Below, piece after piece: positions 10,416 through 22,439 of a DNA stretch of 64,000 nucleotides. The notes beneath the pieces are model-generated. The model had not been told where the DNA came from. It made no database searches and saw only the letters and a program-made list of their open reading frames with translations. The stretch is taken from positions 90,737,170 to 90,801,169 of the forward strand of contig OY821520.1 of NCBI GenBank assembly GCA_963682025.1, given 5' to 3'. How positions within the stretch are numbered: position 1 is the stretch's first letter; every line of letters begins with the position of its first letter. The position numbers and the translations under genes were made by a program. Source of the stretch: Cordilura impudica (Eukaryota > Arthropoda > Insecta > Diptera > Scathophagidae).

Positions 10416-11381
10416 TTATTTATTTATTTATTATTTTTTTTATTTATTTGATAATTTCCTGTACAGCAAGATTAAATCTTATAACTACAGTACAGAAAGC
10501 ATTATTATTAGATGTGCAAGATTAACAAAATTTTAACAAAATTTTAATACTTAAAACTAATAACAATAATTTAATTTATCACAATGTAATATTATTTTAA
10601 AAGCACGCAAAAAATGTAAATAAAAAAGTAATTTAAAAGTATTTGCGCTGCTGTTAAGTTGTTGGTTTTGTGGAATAATATTCCAAAGACGTATAGCACT
10701 AGTATAAAACTGCCATTCTGGCACAAAATATTTATGCCTGGGGGAATGATCTTCCTACCTCTTTGTGATCTTGCGAAACGAATTTTTGCGTAAAGATATG
10801 GTGGATTGTGAAGAAATATTAGTACTCGAATCTTAAACAAGTCTTCAAAATATACACTGTAAAGACTTTTTGTAAAATATGAAATATGTTCAAACTTCCT
10901 GATACCAAAGGCATACCTAACGATATTATTATACAGCACATTCATCTTACGTTTGCTACTGGTATCACAATTTGCAAAGAGCTCACATCCATACATTAGA
11001 CCAGGAATAACACATGCTTTTGCCAACAATATCCGAACTCTTAAGGGTGTACAATACTGTGTTGACCAGATGGACCTAAGTTTAATGTACGTTTTTCCAA
11101 ACAGTGAGTCAATGTGACTTGTCCAGGTAAGATGATTGTTGAAGATAATTCCGAGACTTTTCGTTGCTTGCACGATCTCTATTCTGTCGCTATTAATTTT
11201 TACAACACCATTGAAAGTAGGAAGAGTGTTTTTTCTTATGAATTAACTAACGTTTATATTTTTATTTGGATTCAAACAAAGTCCATTTGCTGTTGCCCAT
11301 ATATAGATTTTTCTAAGATCATCATTTAGCTTAATCAAAGGTGCATCAATTGATTGCAATGGGCAACTCAGATATAATTGG

Positions 11382-12168
11382 CAGAGTTCAGAAAAAAACA
11401 CACACTGAATAAAAAACTCGTACACATATGTAAACAAACATAACTTAGACTAACACACACATATTTTTATTTTCATATCAATTATGTTTGTTTTTAAATT
11501 TTCTTCGGTGCCCAACACAACCATGACTGTGTTCGTTTTAATATTTCGTTATTTACACGAACATTTTTGTATCACGTACTTTTTGTTTTAATCACACATA
11601 AAGCACACATTTTTGAGTGTTGCTTTATTTGAAGTTCATGTTCTGGTACGTGTACTGAAAAAAAACAGAACATGTACAATAAACAGGTTCGAGTTCAGTT
11701 ATATTTTAAGTCGTGTTGTGGCTCGTGTAGTAAGAAAAAACAGAACATGTACAATAAACAGGTTCAGTTATATTTTAAGTCGTGTTTAAAATATAACTGA
11801 ACTCGAACCTGTTTATTGTACATGTTCTGTTTTTTCTTACTACACGAGCCACAACACGACTTAAAATATAACTGAACTCGAACCTGTTTATTGTACATGT
11901 TCTGTTTTTTTTCAGTACACGTACCAGAACATGAACTTCAAATAAAGCAACACTCAAAAATGTGTGCTTTATGTGTGATTGAAACAAAAAGTACGTGATA
12001 CAAAAATGTTCGTTTAAATAACGAAATATTAAAACGAACACAGTCATGGTTGTGTTTGGCACCGTAGAAAATTTAGAAACGCACATAATTGATATGAAAA
12101 TAAAGATACGTGTTGGGTGCTTTTGAACAGAACATTGTGTGTTTCATGTGTGTATTTTCTGAACCTTG
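11382..12168. mobile_element. hAT-like foldback element, copy 2
   Basis: An almost pure palindrome of 787 bp: two arms of about 390 bp meet near 11785. Ends read CAGAGTTCAGAAAA on the left and, complemented, CAAGGTTCAGAAAATACACA on the right. The 8-bp direct repeat ATAATTGG flanks it (11374-11381 and 12169-12176). Removing the element plus one duplication restores the LINE frame as DVQLYLSCPLQS. The arms carry an internal direct repeat of about 80 bp with ACAGAACATGTACAATAAAC. It shares ends and arms with copy 1 at 1340-2887. There is no transposase, so it is non-autonomous. Confidence 0.92.
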
Positions 12169-12608
12169 ATAATTGGACATCATCCACATACAAATGCATT
12201 TTACTATGAGAAAGTTGTTTTGGAAAATAATTCATATATAATGAGAAAAGTAATGGTTCCAGAATCGATCCTTGCGGAACTCCACTAGTAAGGGTTAATG
12301 GATTAGACCAAGTATTATTAGAAAATATGGATTGCGTTCGTTCTGTTAGATATGAAAATAAGAGCCGCGTTAAAGTTGATGAAAATTTGAAGAAATATTG
12401 TAGTTTCATGCACAAAGTATAGTGGTCTACTGTGTTAATAGAATGATCTTAGAATGATCAACTAGCAAAAAAAAATTTATTTTTCCATTATCTAGTTCGC
12501 TTCGCATACTTACTGTAACATCAACCAAAGCAGTAACACAGCTGTGGTTTGAGCGAAATCCTGATTGTTTTTCAGTCACTAAACAGTTGTCCTTAATATA
12601 TTTACACA

Positions 12609-14531
12609 CTAGCTGTTTTTACCTGGTCTTGCCCGGGATCCAAAGGCCTTTGACATGAAAAATGGTTCCCTATGCTTTCCAGGCGCTGATTACTTAGCGC
12701 CCAATGAACAAATTCCTCAAAAAACTTAACTTTCTCCCCAAAAATTTGTATGGGATTGGCGAATTTGTTCATGATGAAAAAATTCCCCAATGTTTACGTT
12801 TTTGGGGAGTAAATTCTTTTTTGATTTCAATTTAAAATTTTTTGATTTTTAATTTTAGGAGTTTTTTTTAAGACGCTACTGCAAAAATACATCAACAATA
12901 AGCTGCGAAACCGCTTGACGTTTTTTTTTTTAGTTTATTTATTTGGTAAGCATCAAATATAATGGTATCGTTTTAAAAATTGAATTAATTCATTTAACAA
13001 ATGAACACCATTGAGCAGAGACGTCAAATTTATAGAAGTTTCAAAAATGGAAAATTAATGCGACGTTTAAAATTGTGCCGCAAGGTTGCTTTAAGCAACC
13101 GCTTATAGTATATGTTAGCCCATTTTGATCAACAGGTAATTATTGCACATACGTAGATAAAATTTGTCGTAAGACTTTTCACTAAGCTGTGTTCCGCGAG
13201 CGTGTCGCGACCGTGTCCGCGCGTTTGTCGGCCACACCCTTGCTGCTGCGCAGTTGTTGTCAACTTATTTTAATTGCCAAATTATATTTTTCAGATCATT
13301 CCGATATTTTAGCTAAGCTCTGTTCCGCGAGCGCGAGCGCGTCGCGTCAATTTTTTGGGGAATAAGTTCATTTTTTTTTGGGAATTTATTCTTTGGGGAC
13401 TAAATATTTGGCGCCTGCTTACCATTACAACTAACTATGTTTATGCATGGAGTGTTTTGAGTCTATGATGCCAAAAAGTTACGAATTTTAGTTATTCTAG
13501 AGCTTTGTGATATACAACATTTCTGGTTTTTCCTTCTGGTGCATATTCGAAAATATTATATTCTGGAGCAGGCGACATAAAATTGTCTATGAGAAAAACA
13601 GTCGTTTAAGGAGTTTCAGATTCCCCGGATTCAGCTTGTCTTAGCCGCTGGATTTCTAGATGCAGTTGAGTAGATTCAGGCATTTCCGCTTCTCTTAACA
13701 AAGCTAGCTGAGCCGCTTTCCGCGAGTGCGTCGAAATGATGCTATTGGACAGATATTGAGATCAGTATGCAAATTTTCACTTAAACAACTATTTAACAAA
13801 ATTCATTAAATAAAAATATGTAAAAATTGAAGAACGAATTTGGAGAGTAAGTGCATTTTTTTATTTAGTTTAAAACAAAAATGGGGAATTTATTAATTTC
13901 TTTTGGGGACCTTATTTTAAATTTGGGAAATTTGTTCATCGTGAAGTTATTCCCGTGTGTACAAAATTTCAGAGAAATCCGTTGAAAAATACAAATTTGT
14001 ATAGAGAACAAATGTACCAAAAACAGAAAATGAGTTTTATAAAAAAGTGGATGTAAATGGAGGCGTAGCCAGAAAGATATATAGTCCGACCTTCGCTGGA
14101 GTACAGAGTTCATGTGTACCAAATTCCAGAGAAAGCCTTTGAAAAATAAAAGTTTGTATAGCAGTCAAACAAAGAAACAAATAAAAGAAAAGAAATTTAT
14201 ATACGTAGAAGTAGGCGCAAAATGAGGCGTGGTTAGTCAGAAGCATATGGCGACCTTGCCTGGATTACAGAGATCGTGCGTACCAAATTTTAGAGGAATC
14301 CGTTGAAAAATAAAATTTTTTTAGCGAGCAATTATACCGAAAAACAGGAAATGAATTGTTTATAAAAAGTGGGCGCAAAGTAGGCGTGGCCGGTAAGAAT
14401 CATATGGCGACCTTTCCTGGAGTACAGAGATCGTGCGTACCGAATTTCAGAGAAATCCGTTGAAAAATAAAAATTTGTATAGCGGTCAAACAAACAAACA
14501 AACAAACAGAAAATTAATTTTTATATATAGA
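12609..14531 (-). mobile_element. canonical Helitron-type non-autonomous element (1,923 bp)
   Basis: Read on the minus strand it begins TCTATATATAAAAATTAATT at 14531 and ends with a hairpin (CCCGG and CCTGG arms), a short spacer and CTAG at 12609. It sits exactly between A and T of the host LINE (CTCAA A / TGTGTAAAT), with no target duplication. Those are the known hallmarks of Helitrons (TC at 5', hairpin then CTRR at 3', AT target). The interior has about 185-bp tandem units (13950-14515), three copies of a CTGTTCCGCGAGCG-like block near 13190, 13320 and 13710, and no Rep/helicase coding. Confidence 0.9.
13950..14515. repeat. tandem units of about 185 bp within the Helitron
   Basis: Three imperfect units plus a partial one. 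Each contains CCAAATTTCAGAGAAATCCG-type sequence, GTTGAAAAATAAAAATTTGT, an A-rich stretch, GTGGGCGCAAAGTAGGCGTGG-like sequence and GGCGACCTTTCCTGGAGTA. The last unit is followed by (CAAA)n at 14489-14508. Confidence 0.85.
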
Positions 14532-15059
14532 TTTGAGAATGTAGAATTTTTCCAGTTTTGAAAGAAAGCAAAGAATGGCGATTGGTCGGAACTCTGTATT
14601 AGATTTTGGAATTGATATAATTTTAGCGTGCTTCCATACTGACGGGAAAATGCTTGATGCAATAACATTATTAAATAAATGAGTTATATATGGTAGAAGT
14701 AATGGCAAAAGTATATTTATAAATTTCGGGTGCATGTTATTATGTCCTACTGCATTAGATTTAATATTCGCAACAAATGAAAGAACCTCAGACTGGGAGA
14801 CGCAAGGGAGTTCGAACGCATCGCAATCACCAATATTTATATTGCTTATAGTTGAAAAATTATAGAGATTTTTGTCAGTTAGTATCATGGGTAAATTTGT
14901 GAAGGCACGATTTAGTTCATTGACATCAACTTGACAGTCATGTGCTGTAACGTCTTTACCAATTCCTATTTCACGTATGGTTTTCCAAGTTTTCTTTGAC
15001 TCGAGAGCAGATCCAAAGCGCTTTGAGTAATATTGTGTTTTGGCAATTTTTTATGGAAA

Positions 15060-15245
15060 AGTTAATTTGTTAGTACTTTTTTAGTGTACGTTTTTAAGAA
15101 TTGGTACTCCTTTAAGGAGAGGCACTTTTTAAAATAAGTAATTTTTGAAGAAAATTTACTTAAAATATGTTTTTTTTTTTAAGAAAAATACCTTTATTCA
15201 AATACTTATTTTTTTTAAAGGAACTCCATTAAGACAAGGTTCTTT
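15060..15245. repeat. irregular T-rich minisatellite, right part
   Basis: Same loose TACTTTTTTAAGAA-type units as 10085-10415. It lies directly upstream (minus strand) of the truncated start of the minus-strand LINE, which supports insertion of the LINE into a single array. Confidence 0.7.
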
Positions 15246-16349
15246 TTTGGTCACATATCGAAGTGTTTTGATCATTAGAGATAAAAATAGACTCAAGAAT
15301 GAGCTACTGGTGGTGGGTGTGAGGAATATGGATTTCATACTTTCGATCATACTACAGCTTTCTGATCCGTTTTAATTAAAACATCCTGCAAGTATGATTT
15401 TGTTATAAAAATATATAAAATCAGTGTTCAACATTTCATAAAAGTAACCGAGGTCTATATTGCGGTTTAGTCTGTAGCCACTAAAAATGGGAATTTTACC
15501 TCCCACATTAGGTATCTCTATCATCTTCAGCGCTAACACTTCTACACTTAACTTAAATTAGTCCACTTGTAACGTAAATGGCTACACCTCCATATCCATC
15601 AATTCTGTCAGCTCTTTATAGTCTATAACTGTCCAATGACACAAAAGTATTTGTAACTAATTCGTCAAAAATTAAAATTTTTTTTAACATCTTTTTTTTT
15701 TTTTTTTTTTTTTAAATGACAAACAAATTTGCTTGAGTTCAACATTTCTTTATAATATTTTGGTATTTACAACAGAATACGATTTATTGCTTCGGTAAAA
15801 AGACCAAAACAGGGTAAAAACAAATGTAGTTTTATCATAATAACCAGCAACTTATAACAATATCTGTAAAGACATTTTAAGTTTAAAATATGTTGTTATA
15901 ATGTAACAAATTATTGCAAACTTCCATATTTATGATTACAAAAATTTCCACTCATTTTAGTATATCTACCTTAATTAAGTTATTTAAGTAATTTGTTCAA
16001 ATAAATTGATTGGTAATCATAACTTAATTTCCTTTTGTAAATACTCTCATTTTGAAAGAAACCAGCCAGATATAATAATATTTATAAATATCAACAAAAA
16101 GTTGTATTTCCCAAGTAAATTCTTCTAGTTATAATCGAATTCCAACCATTTTTTTTTTTTTGTGTTTACTTATTTGAGAAAATGTAATTTATGCTTTTAT
16201 AAGACAGGATTGTTTTAGGGAAAGGAAACCTTTTGTCCAAGTTATATAGGAATATAAATATTTTTAAGTAAAGTAAAACGATTACATTCATTGATTTGAG
16301 GTAGGACAAATAATGTTAACTACGGTTTTTGAAAAAAAGGTGACTTTAC
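15246..16349. other. AT-rich sequence without recognisable gene
   Basis: No coding or named repeat recognised. Contains a T-run of about 24 (15690-15713) and another near 16151-16161. Confidence 0.6.
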
Positions 16350-16592
16350 TGAATATGATCATGATCTGTTCATATTTTGCTCAAGGTCTTATATACAAAT
16401 AGCATCCGATGTGGAGTTTTTTATATCTATAAGACACTTATTCATAAGAATGTCATATCAATTTGACTTATGCTTATCTCCTATATCTAATTTTGACCTT
16501 AGCAACGTTGGACCGATATTTTTTGTTTCGAAAGTTCTGGAATAGGGTATCGTATAATCAGTTTAGACCGACCGAACTTTGTTTTTTTTTTC
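16350..16592 (+). mobile_element. mini-me fragment, diverged 3' half
   Basis: Matches the last third of mini-me: AAATAGCATCCGATGTGGAG, TATGCTTATCTCCTATATCT, then ATAGGGTATCGTATAATCAG and TTTAGACCGACCGAACTTTG. More diverged than the complete copies, so probably older. Confidence 0.7.
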
Positions 16593-18964
16593 TGAGTCAT
16601 ATAAGTCGTATATTAGGAAATAAATATATTATTTTAAACTTAAATTTTTACGAAATGGTTAAAAGTAGATTCCACTTATTAAAACCATCAGAGGAGAATC
16701 GAAAGTTAGAAGGTTCTAAAGGCAAAAGTGTAGATTGTATCTGGAGCACACCTTCACTTTATGGCTTGCGCTAATGATGTAATGAGCAGCTTTCTATACT
16801 ATTTAAGCTAAATCTCTTATATCTGTGGTTTTCTAGAATAACCGCGTATGTCATAAAATCAAAATGTTCAGGGGAGCAAAAAAAAATATATTTGAAATTA
16901 TTGGCTCGATATAAAGATTTTAGAGCTTTTTGTTTAACTACACTGTAGATATGGGCAATAAATACTTTATCTAAAATTTTGAGTCAAAAATCTTCAGAGG
17001 AATAGATCCTAGAGAAGGACGAAAAAAGCAATATGTAAATTACACTTAAAGTGTGTGCAGATAGGACAACTTATGTCGACAAACGTCGTTTTCTTTGAAA
17101 AAGAAAACTACCATTGCAACCACCTATGTAGACATAAGTTGTTGTTGCTTGAAAACTTGATTTTTTTCTTCGTCAACAAAAAGCTAACGGGACTTAGGAT
17201 GAGAATATAACAACGTATCAAGAATAAAAGTGACAAAAAATAACAAAAATAAACACACAAGTTTTTATAAGTGGTTATAAACAGAAAAATAATCAGAAAA
17301 TATTTTGCACATTTTTTCATTAATAACAACGTATGTCGCTATGTGTCATTTTATGAGAAAATAATTTGTCAGCGATCAAACGTAGGTTGACATACGTCGT
17401 TAGTGCTGCAAATTAATTTAATATAAATTTAAATTACGTCGTTATTTAAAGAAAAAGCTCAGAAATTGCCAATATTTTTTTTTTTTTTATTTAACATATG
17501 TAAAGAGCGTTAAAAATTAATATAACTCAAAACTCACAAAAACTGACAAAATTAGAAAATTCCGCTTAAAATATTAAATTCTCATTTCTTCCAAAATATG
17601 TAAAGAAAAAGTTAGTATAATAATATTTTTCATTTAATAAATATTTTAAATGATCATAATGATACGTTAAACATTTTAGTCTAGATGTAAATTATATACG
17701 ACAATCATAATACTTATCTCTGCTACGATGTTTAAACTGTATCATAAATATGCGTACAAGCATAACTTGTTAGTAATAATAGCAATAAATAACACTTCTC
17801 ATCTTGAAAGTAAATATAAGGACATGCCTGTATGTGTGTGTATTTGTTAGTATCTGAATTTGTATGTGCAAATGGAAATACATTTAAGAACATCAAATTG
17901 TTGGTAACTGACAAGGGTCAACAAGCTGTGTTTTGCACAAGATTGTAAACTGTGATGTAATACTATGAAACATATGTAAACCAAACGAGGCTATAATTGA
18001 CTGTTCGTAAACGAAAGAAAGTGCAAATATGTATAGAGAAAATATATCACAGAGCAGACCTTTAAAGGAAGGATACTATCAGCCTGAAAAAAACAACATT
18101 GACTTTATTTATGCATTTTTTAAGACTTTAGAAACGATTCTTCGAATTTTGAAGGTTCATGGTTTTTTCTAAATCACATACAAATTGAATTTAGAGTGAA
18201 TGGGATCGTCATTTATTAAAATTCCTGAAAAAACAAATTTATTTTTTTTTATACTAAATTCCTTGCTATCAATTTAAGAATTAGTATTTTACAGCATAAC
18301 CCCAAACGACATCAATAGAAGCTGCTAGCAAAAAAGATATTTCGAATTTGCCATCATGTGAAATTTTTTTTTTTTCAGTTTTTTAACATAATATGATAAT
18401 CCTTTAAGATTCTGTTCGAAAGAGAAACATTTACAAAAACAAACAAAAGAAAAATAAAACTAAAATATATTCTTAATATTTTTTGTTTCTTCTTGTTCAT
18501 TTTTAACTCTGTATGTGTATGCATTATTTTTTACTTTAGATTCGTTATTAATCCATCTAAACAAAAGAAAAACACATTAGCAAGAATCCATATCAAGGAT
18601 GTGGGTTACTAATACAATTATTTTTGCTTTTTACTTTATTCGAGTTTTTTTTCCCAATTTTTTTTAGGCTATTCATCTATTATTCCACTACGAACTCCCT
18701 CAATTTTCTAAATTTGTTTTGTTGTTTTTTTTCACAAATTTATTTTTGCTTACAAAATTGGATTAAGCTGTTGAAAATTTGTCTTTAATAAACTTTTAGC
18801 TTTTTATTAGGGTTATTTTCATATTAAATTTTCATGTAAGTAATTAAGTAGCAAATCAACAAAACGTAAAATAAAAAAACACAAAAAATGGCCACAGGCA
18901 AAACCTTGCTGCCAAAATAGCAACAACAAGATAAACAAGTAAACAAAAAGTTATATTTGTTCTA
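16593..18964. other. AT-rich sequence without recognisable gene
   Basis: No gene recognised over about 2.4 kb. Around 17065-17440 there are several copies, on both strands, of motifs like AACGACGTATGTCG and ACTTATGTCGAC, which could be a decayed palindromic element. The rest is poly-A/T-rich sequence. Confidence 0.5.
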
Positions 18965-19130
18965 GGCCGGCAATATGATATCCTATACCACAAGTGTGTT
19001 ATGTTCAACCGAGCTATTTATCAGCAATAAACAAACCATAAATCAAATTTAAGTAAGATTGGAGTATAATAATGATATGGGGACTTTGTCCAGAAATGCC
19101 CGAAGTGAGACCATATTAAGATAAATCGCT
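18965..19130 (-). mobile_element. possible very diverged mini-me fragment
   Basis: GATATCCTATACCAC near 18978, then AACCATAAATCAAATTTAAG and ATATGGGGACTTTGTCC. These resemble in order the 3' end and middle of mini-me read on the minus strand. Similarity is weak and could be chance. Confidence 0.35.
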
Positions 19131-19378
19131 TATATGTTCACAAATCATGAAATACATTTGAGCAAATAGTCCTCCATATAAGTTAAGTAAGAATGATTTA
19201 ACTTCTAATCTCTTAACATATGGATATGTTGAATATATACATACTAACAAAATTTGTTGACGACATGTATAAGAATCTGGAATTTGAGACAGTATAAGCC
19301 GATTTTAATGGGAAGATTTATAAGGGGGCTAAATCTAAAGTAGCCGAAAAATCTTATATACAAAATTTCCTCAAAACA

Positions 19379-19716
19379 TCTATAATATTTATAGGCAAGT
19401 CGATTTCTTGTGACCGATGTAAATTTCACAGTTTTACCCCGATTTTGACAACAAATTTATCATTTTAAAGATATTTCTTTTTAGCTGTTACCCAGATTTA
19501 CAGATTTTCATAGTCTGTAATATTTTTTTGGAGTTATGATCGTTTAAAGTTGCTACTACCACATACATAAAATTATATAATGCTATATCTGTGTCTATTA
19601 AATTTGTTAATTAAAAATGAGATTAATTGCGAAACATACCTTTATGGTCTTTATTAAATGAAAAAATAAAATTTCCTAGAATTTGCACTCGAATTTCGAG
19701 TGCTGGAATCTGCTAG
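19379..19716 (+). mobile_element. short Helitron-type element, complete copy (338 bp)
   Basis: Begins TCTATAATATTTATAGGC after an A and ends with the hairpin CACTCGAATTTCGAGTG, spacer CTGGAATCTG and CTAG followed by T. This is the known Helitron layout (A|TC ... hairpin, 10-nt spacer, CTAG|T). No coding capacity. Relatives are at 38300-38614, 57872-59358 and 61571-61941. Confidence 0.9.
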
Positions 19717-20146
19717 TATCTATCAATTTACGATTTGTAGTTTGACGGACGAATGGTATTTAAGTGAATCTCAGTCGACCGCTATAATGATAGGTTTTCT
19801 TTTTGGTACTTACAAACAATAGAACAAACTTATTCAACACTGACCATAGCATGTCATAGGGTACACAAAAATATTTATATTCATCAATGTGTGCTATTTT
19901 TCTGTTGTTTTAAATTTACCCTCAAAAAATGATTTATGTGAACGGAAGAGGTTTCTTTGCTCCAGTATTGGTCACTTCCCAATCATACGGTATTATTAGA
20001 AGTAAATATAAAACTTAACAAAACTTTAATAAGATTGATTTGCCCACACATATTAAAGTTCATAAAGGCTCATAGTTTGATATGTGGACTAGGTTAAAAA
20101 GCCTCTCATCGGGTCTATTAAGTAATTTCGAAGTCTTAGAAAAACA
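19717..20146. other. spacer without recognisable gene
   Basis: AT-rich, no recognised coding or repeat up to the TTAA that starts the piggyBac element at 20147-20150. Confidence 0.5.
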
Positions 20147-20150
20147 TTAA

Positions 20151-22202
20151 CCTTCATAGGGTCTTCGTGTCAAATTTGACCCATTTTGGAAGAAAAATTG
20201 AATTTTTTCTTTAAGTAGAGGGTTTAGGTTTTAGATATTTTATGACTTTTATTTAATTTTATATGTTAATAACTGCTTTTGGTTTTTTTTTTTAAATATA
20301 TTGGCAAAAAAAAAAAATTATATAGTTTATAGCACTTAAGATCTTCGGGTCAAATTTGGCCCGGAACAAAATCGTTGAGTTTTTGTTACGCACAGTTTTG
20401 TTAAAATAATTTTTTTTGTCAAAAGGAATGTCAAATGTGTTTTACATATAATGTGTATTAATTGTAAAAAGTGCTGATAATTGTTTCTTTTTGCATGCGT
20501 CTAGACAATAATCATTCATGACAATACACGTTCCTAAAATTATGTGTTCTAGAATTAAAAAAAAATAATAAAAAGATAGCAAGTCAATATCATCAAGATT
20601 TCCGTGTTTTACATTTCTATATAATATTGAAGACATCAACCGAGATTATTCAAAAAGTGTTCATGTATTAGTAAAAGTGTGAACAAGTCTTTACTGTCAA
20701 TACAGCATTATCTAATATAAACCCTTTTATACGTTTTCAGAGCTTGGCAGCACTAGAATTAAATGTATATATATCTGTCTCCTTTTTTCTCCCTATTTTT
20801 GCTGAACATTATTGGTATGAAAAATGGGAATCCCCATGTAAAATTTTTTTCAGTGATAGAACACACACGGAACTAATTAAACGTATCAACCTTATAAAGT
20901 GTCGAGTCAGTATTGCTTGTCGGAAAATGAATACTAGTGAGACACAAAATTTGCTAAACGCATTATCGGATGAATAGGAGATTTGTTCAGAATATGAAGA
21001 TAACTTGGAATGCGCTGAGACATATTACAGTTCTAGTGGAGCTGAAATTGATGTACTGTCAACTGCAGCAATGACGTCAAAAATTGGTGGAATAAGATAT
21101 TTCAAACAACCTCTTACAAATAGTCAAGGAATATTCCGGAAGGAGAACGTTATTAGCATGACATCAGGCTTGACCCGCTACTCCTGTTTGAGAATCAAAT
21201 TGAAATTTCCGGTTTTCAATTGTTTTTCCCACCGCCTGTGATGAACATTATATTAAAATATGCCAATAATGAAGGTAAACGTGTATTTAGTATTAATTGG
21301 ACCGAAGTTGACGACACCGAGATGTTCGCATTTATTGGTACACTTTTGTAAGCTGACGTGTATAGATCACGTAATCAAAGTACGGAAAGTTTATGGGACT
21401 CTGAGAAAGGAAGCCCAATTTTTAGAAAAGATTCAAAAGTCTTTCAAGAGTGATAAGATTTGACGATAAGGTTGGTCGCAGTGAACGTTGAATTTTGGAT
21501 AAGTTTCCACCTATATGTGAGTTATGGAATATGTGGGTTGAAATATTGCCCAAACTTTACAATCCATCGCTAGATGCAACAGTAAATGAGCAATTAGTCG
21601 CATTCAGAGGAAGGTGTCCATTCCGGCAGTATATACCATCAAAATCAGCTAAGTATGGTAAAAAATTTTGGATACTCTTCGATTTGAGTACCAGTTACGT
21701 CTGGAATATACAACCGTATACAGGCAAATAAGTTAGAGCTATGTCCGAAAGAAATCAATGTATGCGGGTAGTTATCGTTTTGACAGTTGGCCTAAAAGAT
21801 CATAATGTGACTGCAGACAACTTTTTTGTTTCTTATCAATTGACTTTAATACATGCAAAGGAGGAGTTAATACTCTGGATAAGGTTGTTTCATGTTACAC
21901 TTGCAAAGGGAAGACTAATAGATGGCCTAAAGTTGTATTTAGAAACATTTTAGATATATCAGCTTATAATGCTTTTATATTATTCACATCGGCTCATAAT
22001 GGTTGGAATGAGAACTGTTTTAACAAACGTCGTCATTTTTTGGAGAATTTAGAATTGCAGCTTGCCACGCCTTATATAAAGCAGCGAAAATCGTTGCCAA
22101 GAGCACGATTTTCAACAGAAAATTGTTGTTTTCATATTGAATTTTCTAATTGGGTGACCCAAAGAACGTTAACGTAAGTCAAATTTGAGGATCATATGAA
22201 GG
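20151..22202 (+). mobile_element. piggyBac-type DNA transposon, full length but dead
   Basis: Flanked by TTAA at 20147-20150 and 22203-22206, the known piggyBac target duplication. Ends are inverted: CCTTCATAGGGTCTTCGTGT then CAAATTTGACCC on the left, and GTCAAATTTGAGGATCATAT then GAAGG on the right. A second GATCTTCGGGTCAAATTTGG block at about 20340 acts as a subterminal copy. The interior holds the transposase relic (20740-22190). At 2,052 bp it is shorter than typical autonomous members, in line with an internal deletion in the coding region. Confidence 0.92.
20740..22190 (+). pseudogene. piggyBac-like transposase relic
   Basis: Broken frames cover the DDE transposase. An N-terminal acidic region (MNTSETQNLLNALSDE; EICSEYEDNLECAETYY) is followed by KANNEGK-like and WTEVDDTEMFAFIGTLL. 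Next come LWNMWVEILPKLYNPSLDAT, TVNEQLVAFRGRCPFRQYIP, KYGKKFWILFDLSTSYVWNI, HNVTADNFFVSYQL, and GGVNTLDKVVSCYTCKGKTN RWPK. In piggyBac the three catalytic Asp lie in TxDEQL, xTxDNxF and GGVDTLD. Here the first and third read Asn and only the middle Asp remains. About 80 residues between DNFF and GGVN are missing. Confidence 0.9.
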
Positions 22203-22439
22203 TTAAAGTAAATGTCAAATAATCATTATCTTATTTGCATGTAGTAAGGTAAAGTATTAATAAAGATCAGGGGGCAAAATTCTATGCCAAATTAAAAGAT
22301 GAATTTACAGTATAAATATAGTGTGCTTATCGATTTGGCCAAATTACTTTTTTTCAGGCGGATTTCTGCTAACGAATCGTGCTAGCAAAATAAAACGTGT
22401 AAGTAATCAGCTTATTTTTCTTTATTTGGCAGATAACTA

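Larger units (their letters stand above)
10416..15045 (-). pseudogene. non-LTR retrotransposon ORF2 relic, split by a foldback element and a Helitron (LINE-minus)
   Basis: Minus-strand LINE in three blocks. Block 1 (15045-14532): the linker before RT (TIREIGIGKDVTAHDCQVDV, NAVGHNNMHPKFINILLP, FPSVWKHAKIISIPKSNTEF, RPIAILCFLSKLEK). Block 2 (12608-12177): KYIKDNCLVTEKQSGFRSNH, TLTSGVPQGSI, and the catalytic box MHLYVDDVQL. Block 3 (11381-10416): LNDDLRKIYIWATANGLCLN, KSLGIIFNNHLTWTSHIDSL, LLAKACVIPGLMYGCELFAN, a C-terminal WQFYTSAIRLWN-like tail, then a (TTTA)n-type 3' end at 10416-10452. The RT order fits jockey/CR1-group elements; the clade is not fixed. Frameshifts make it non-functional. 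Confidence 0.9.

Noticed and set aside
13950..14515. Possible satellite or CRISPR-like array
   Set aside because: The 185-bp units lie within a Helitron with defined ends and are its internal tandem repeats.
20744..20977. Small independent gene upstream of the piggyBac relic
   Set aside because: It lies between the TTAA-flanked ends and continues into the piggyBac N-terminus (MNTSETQNLL), so it belongs to that element.
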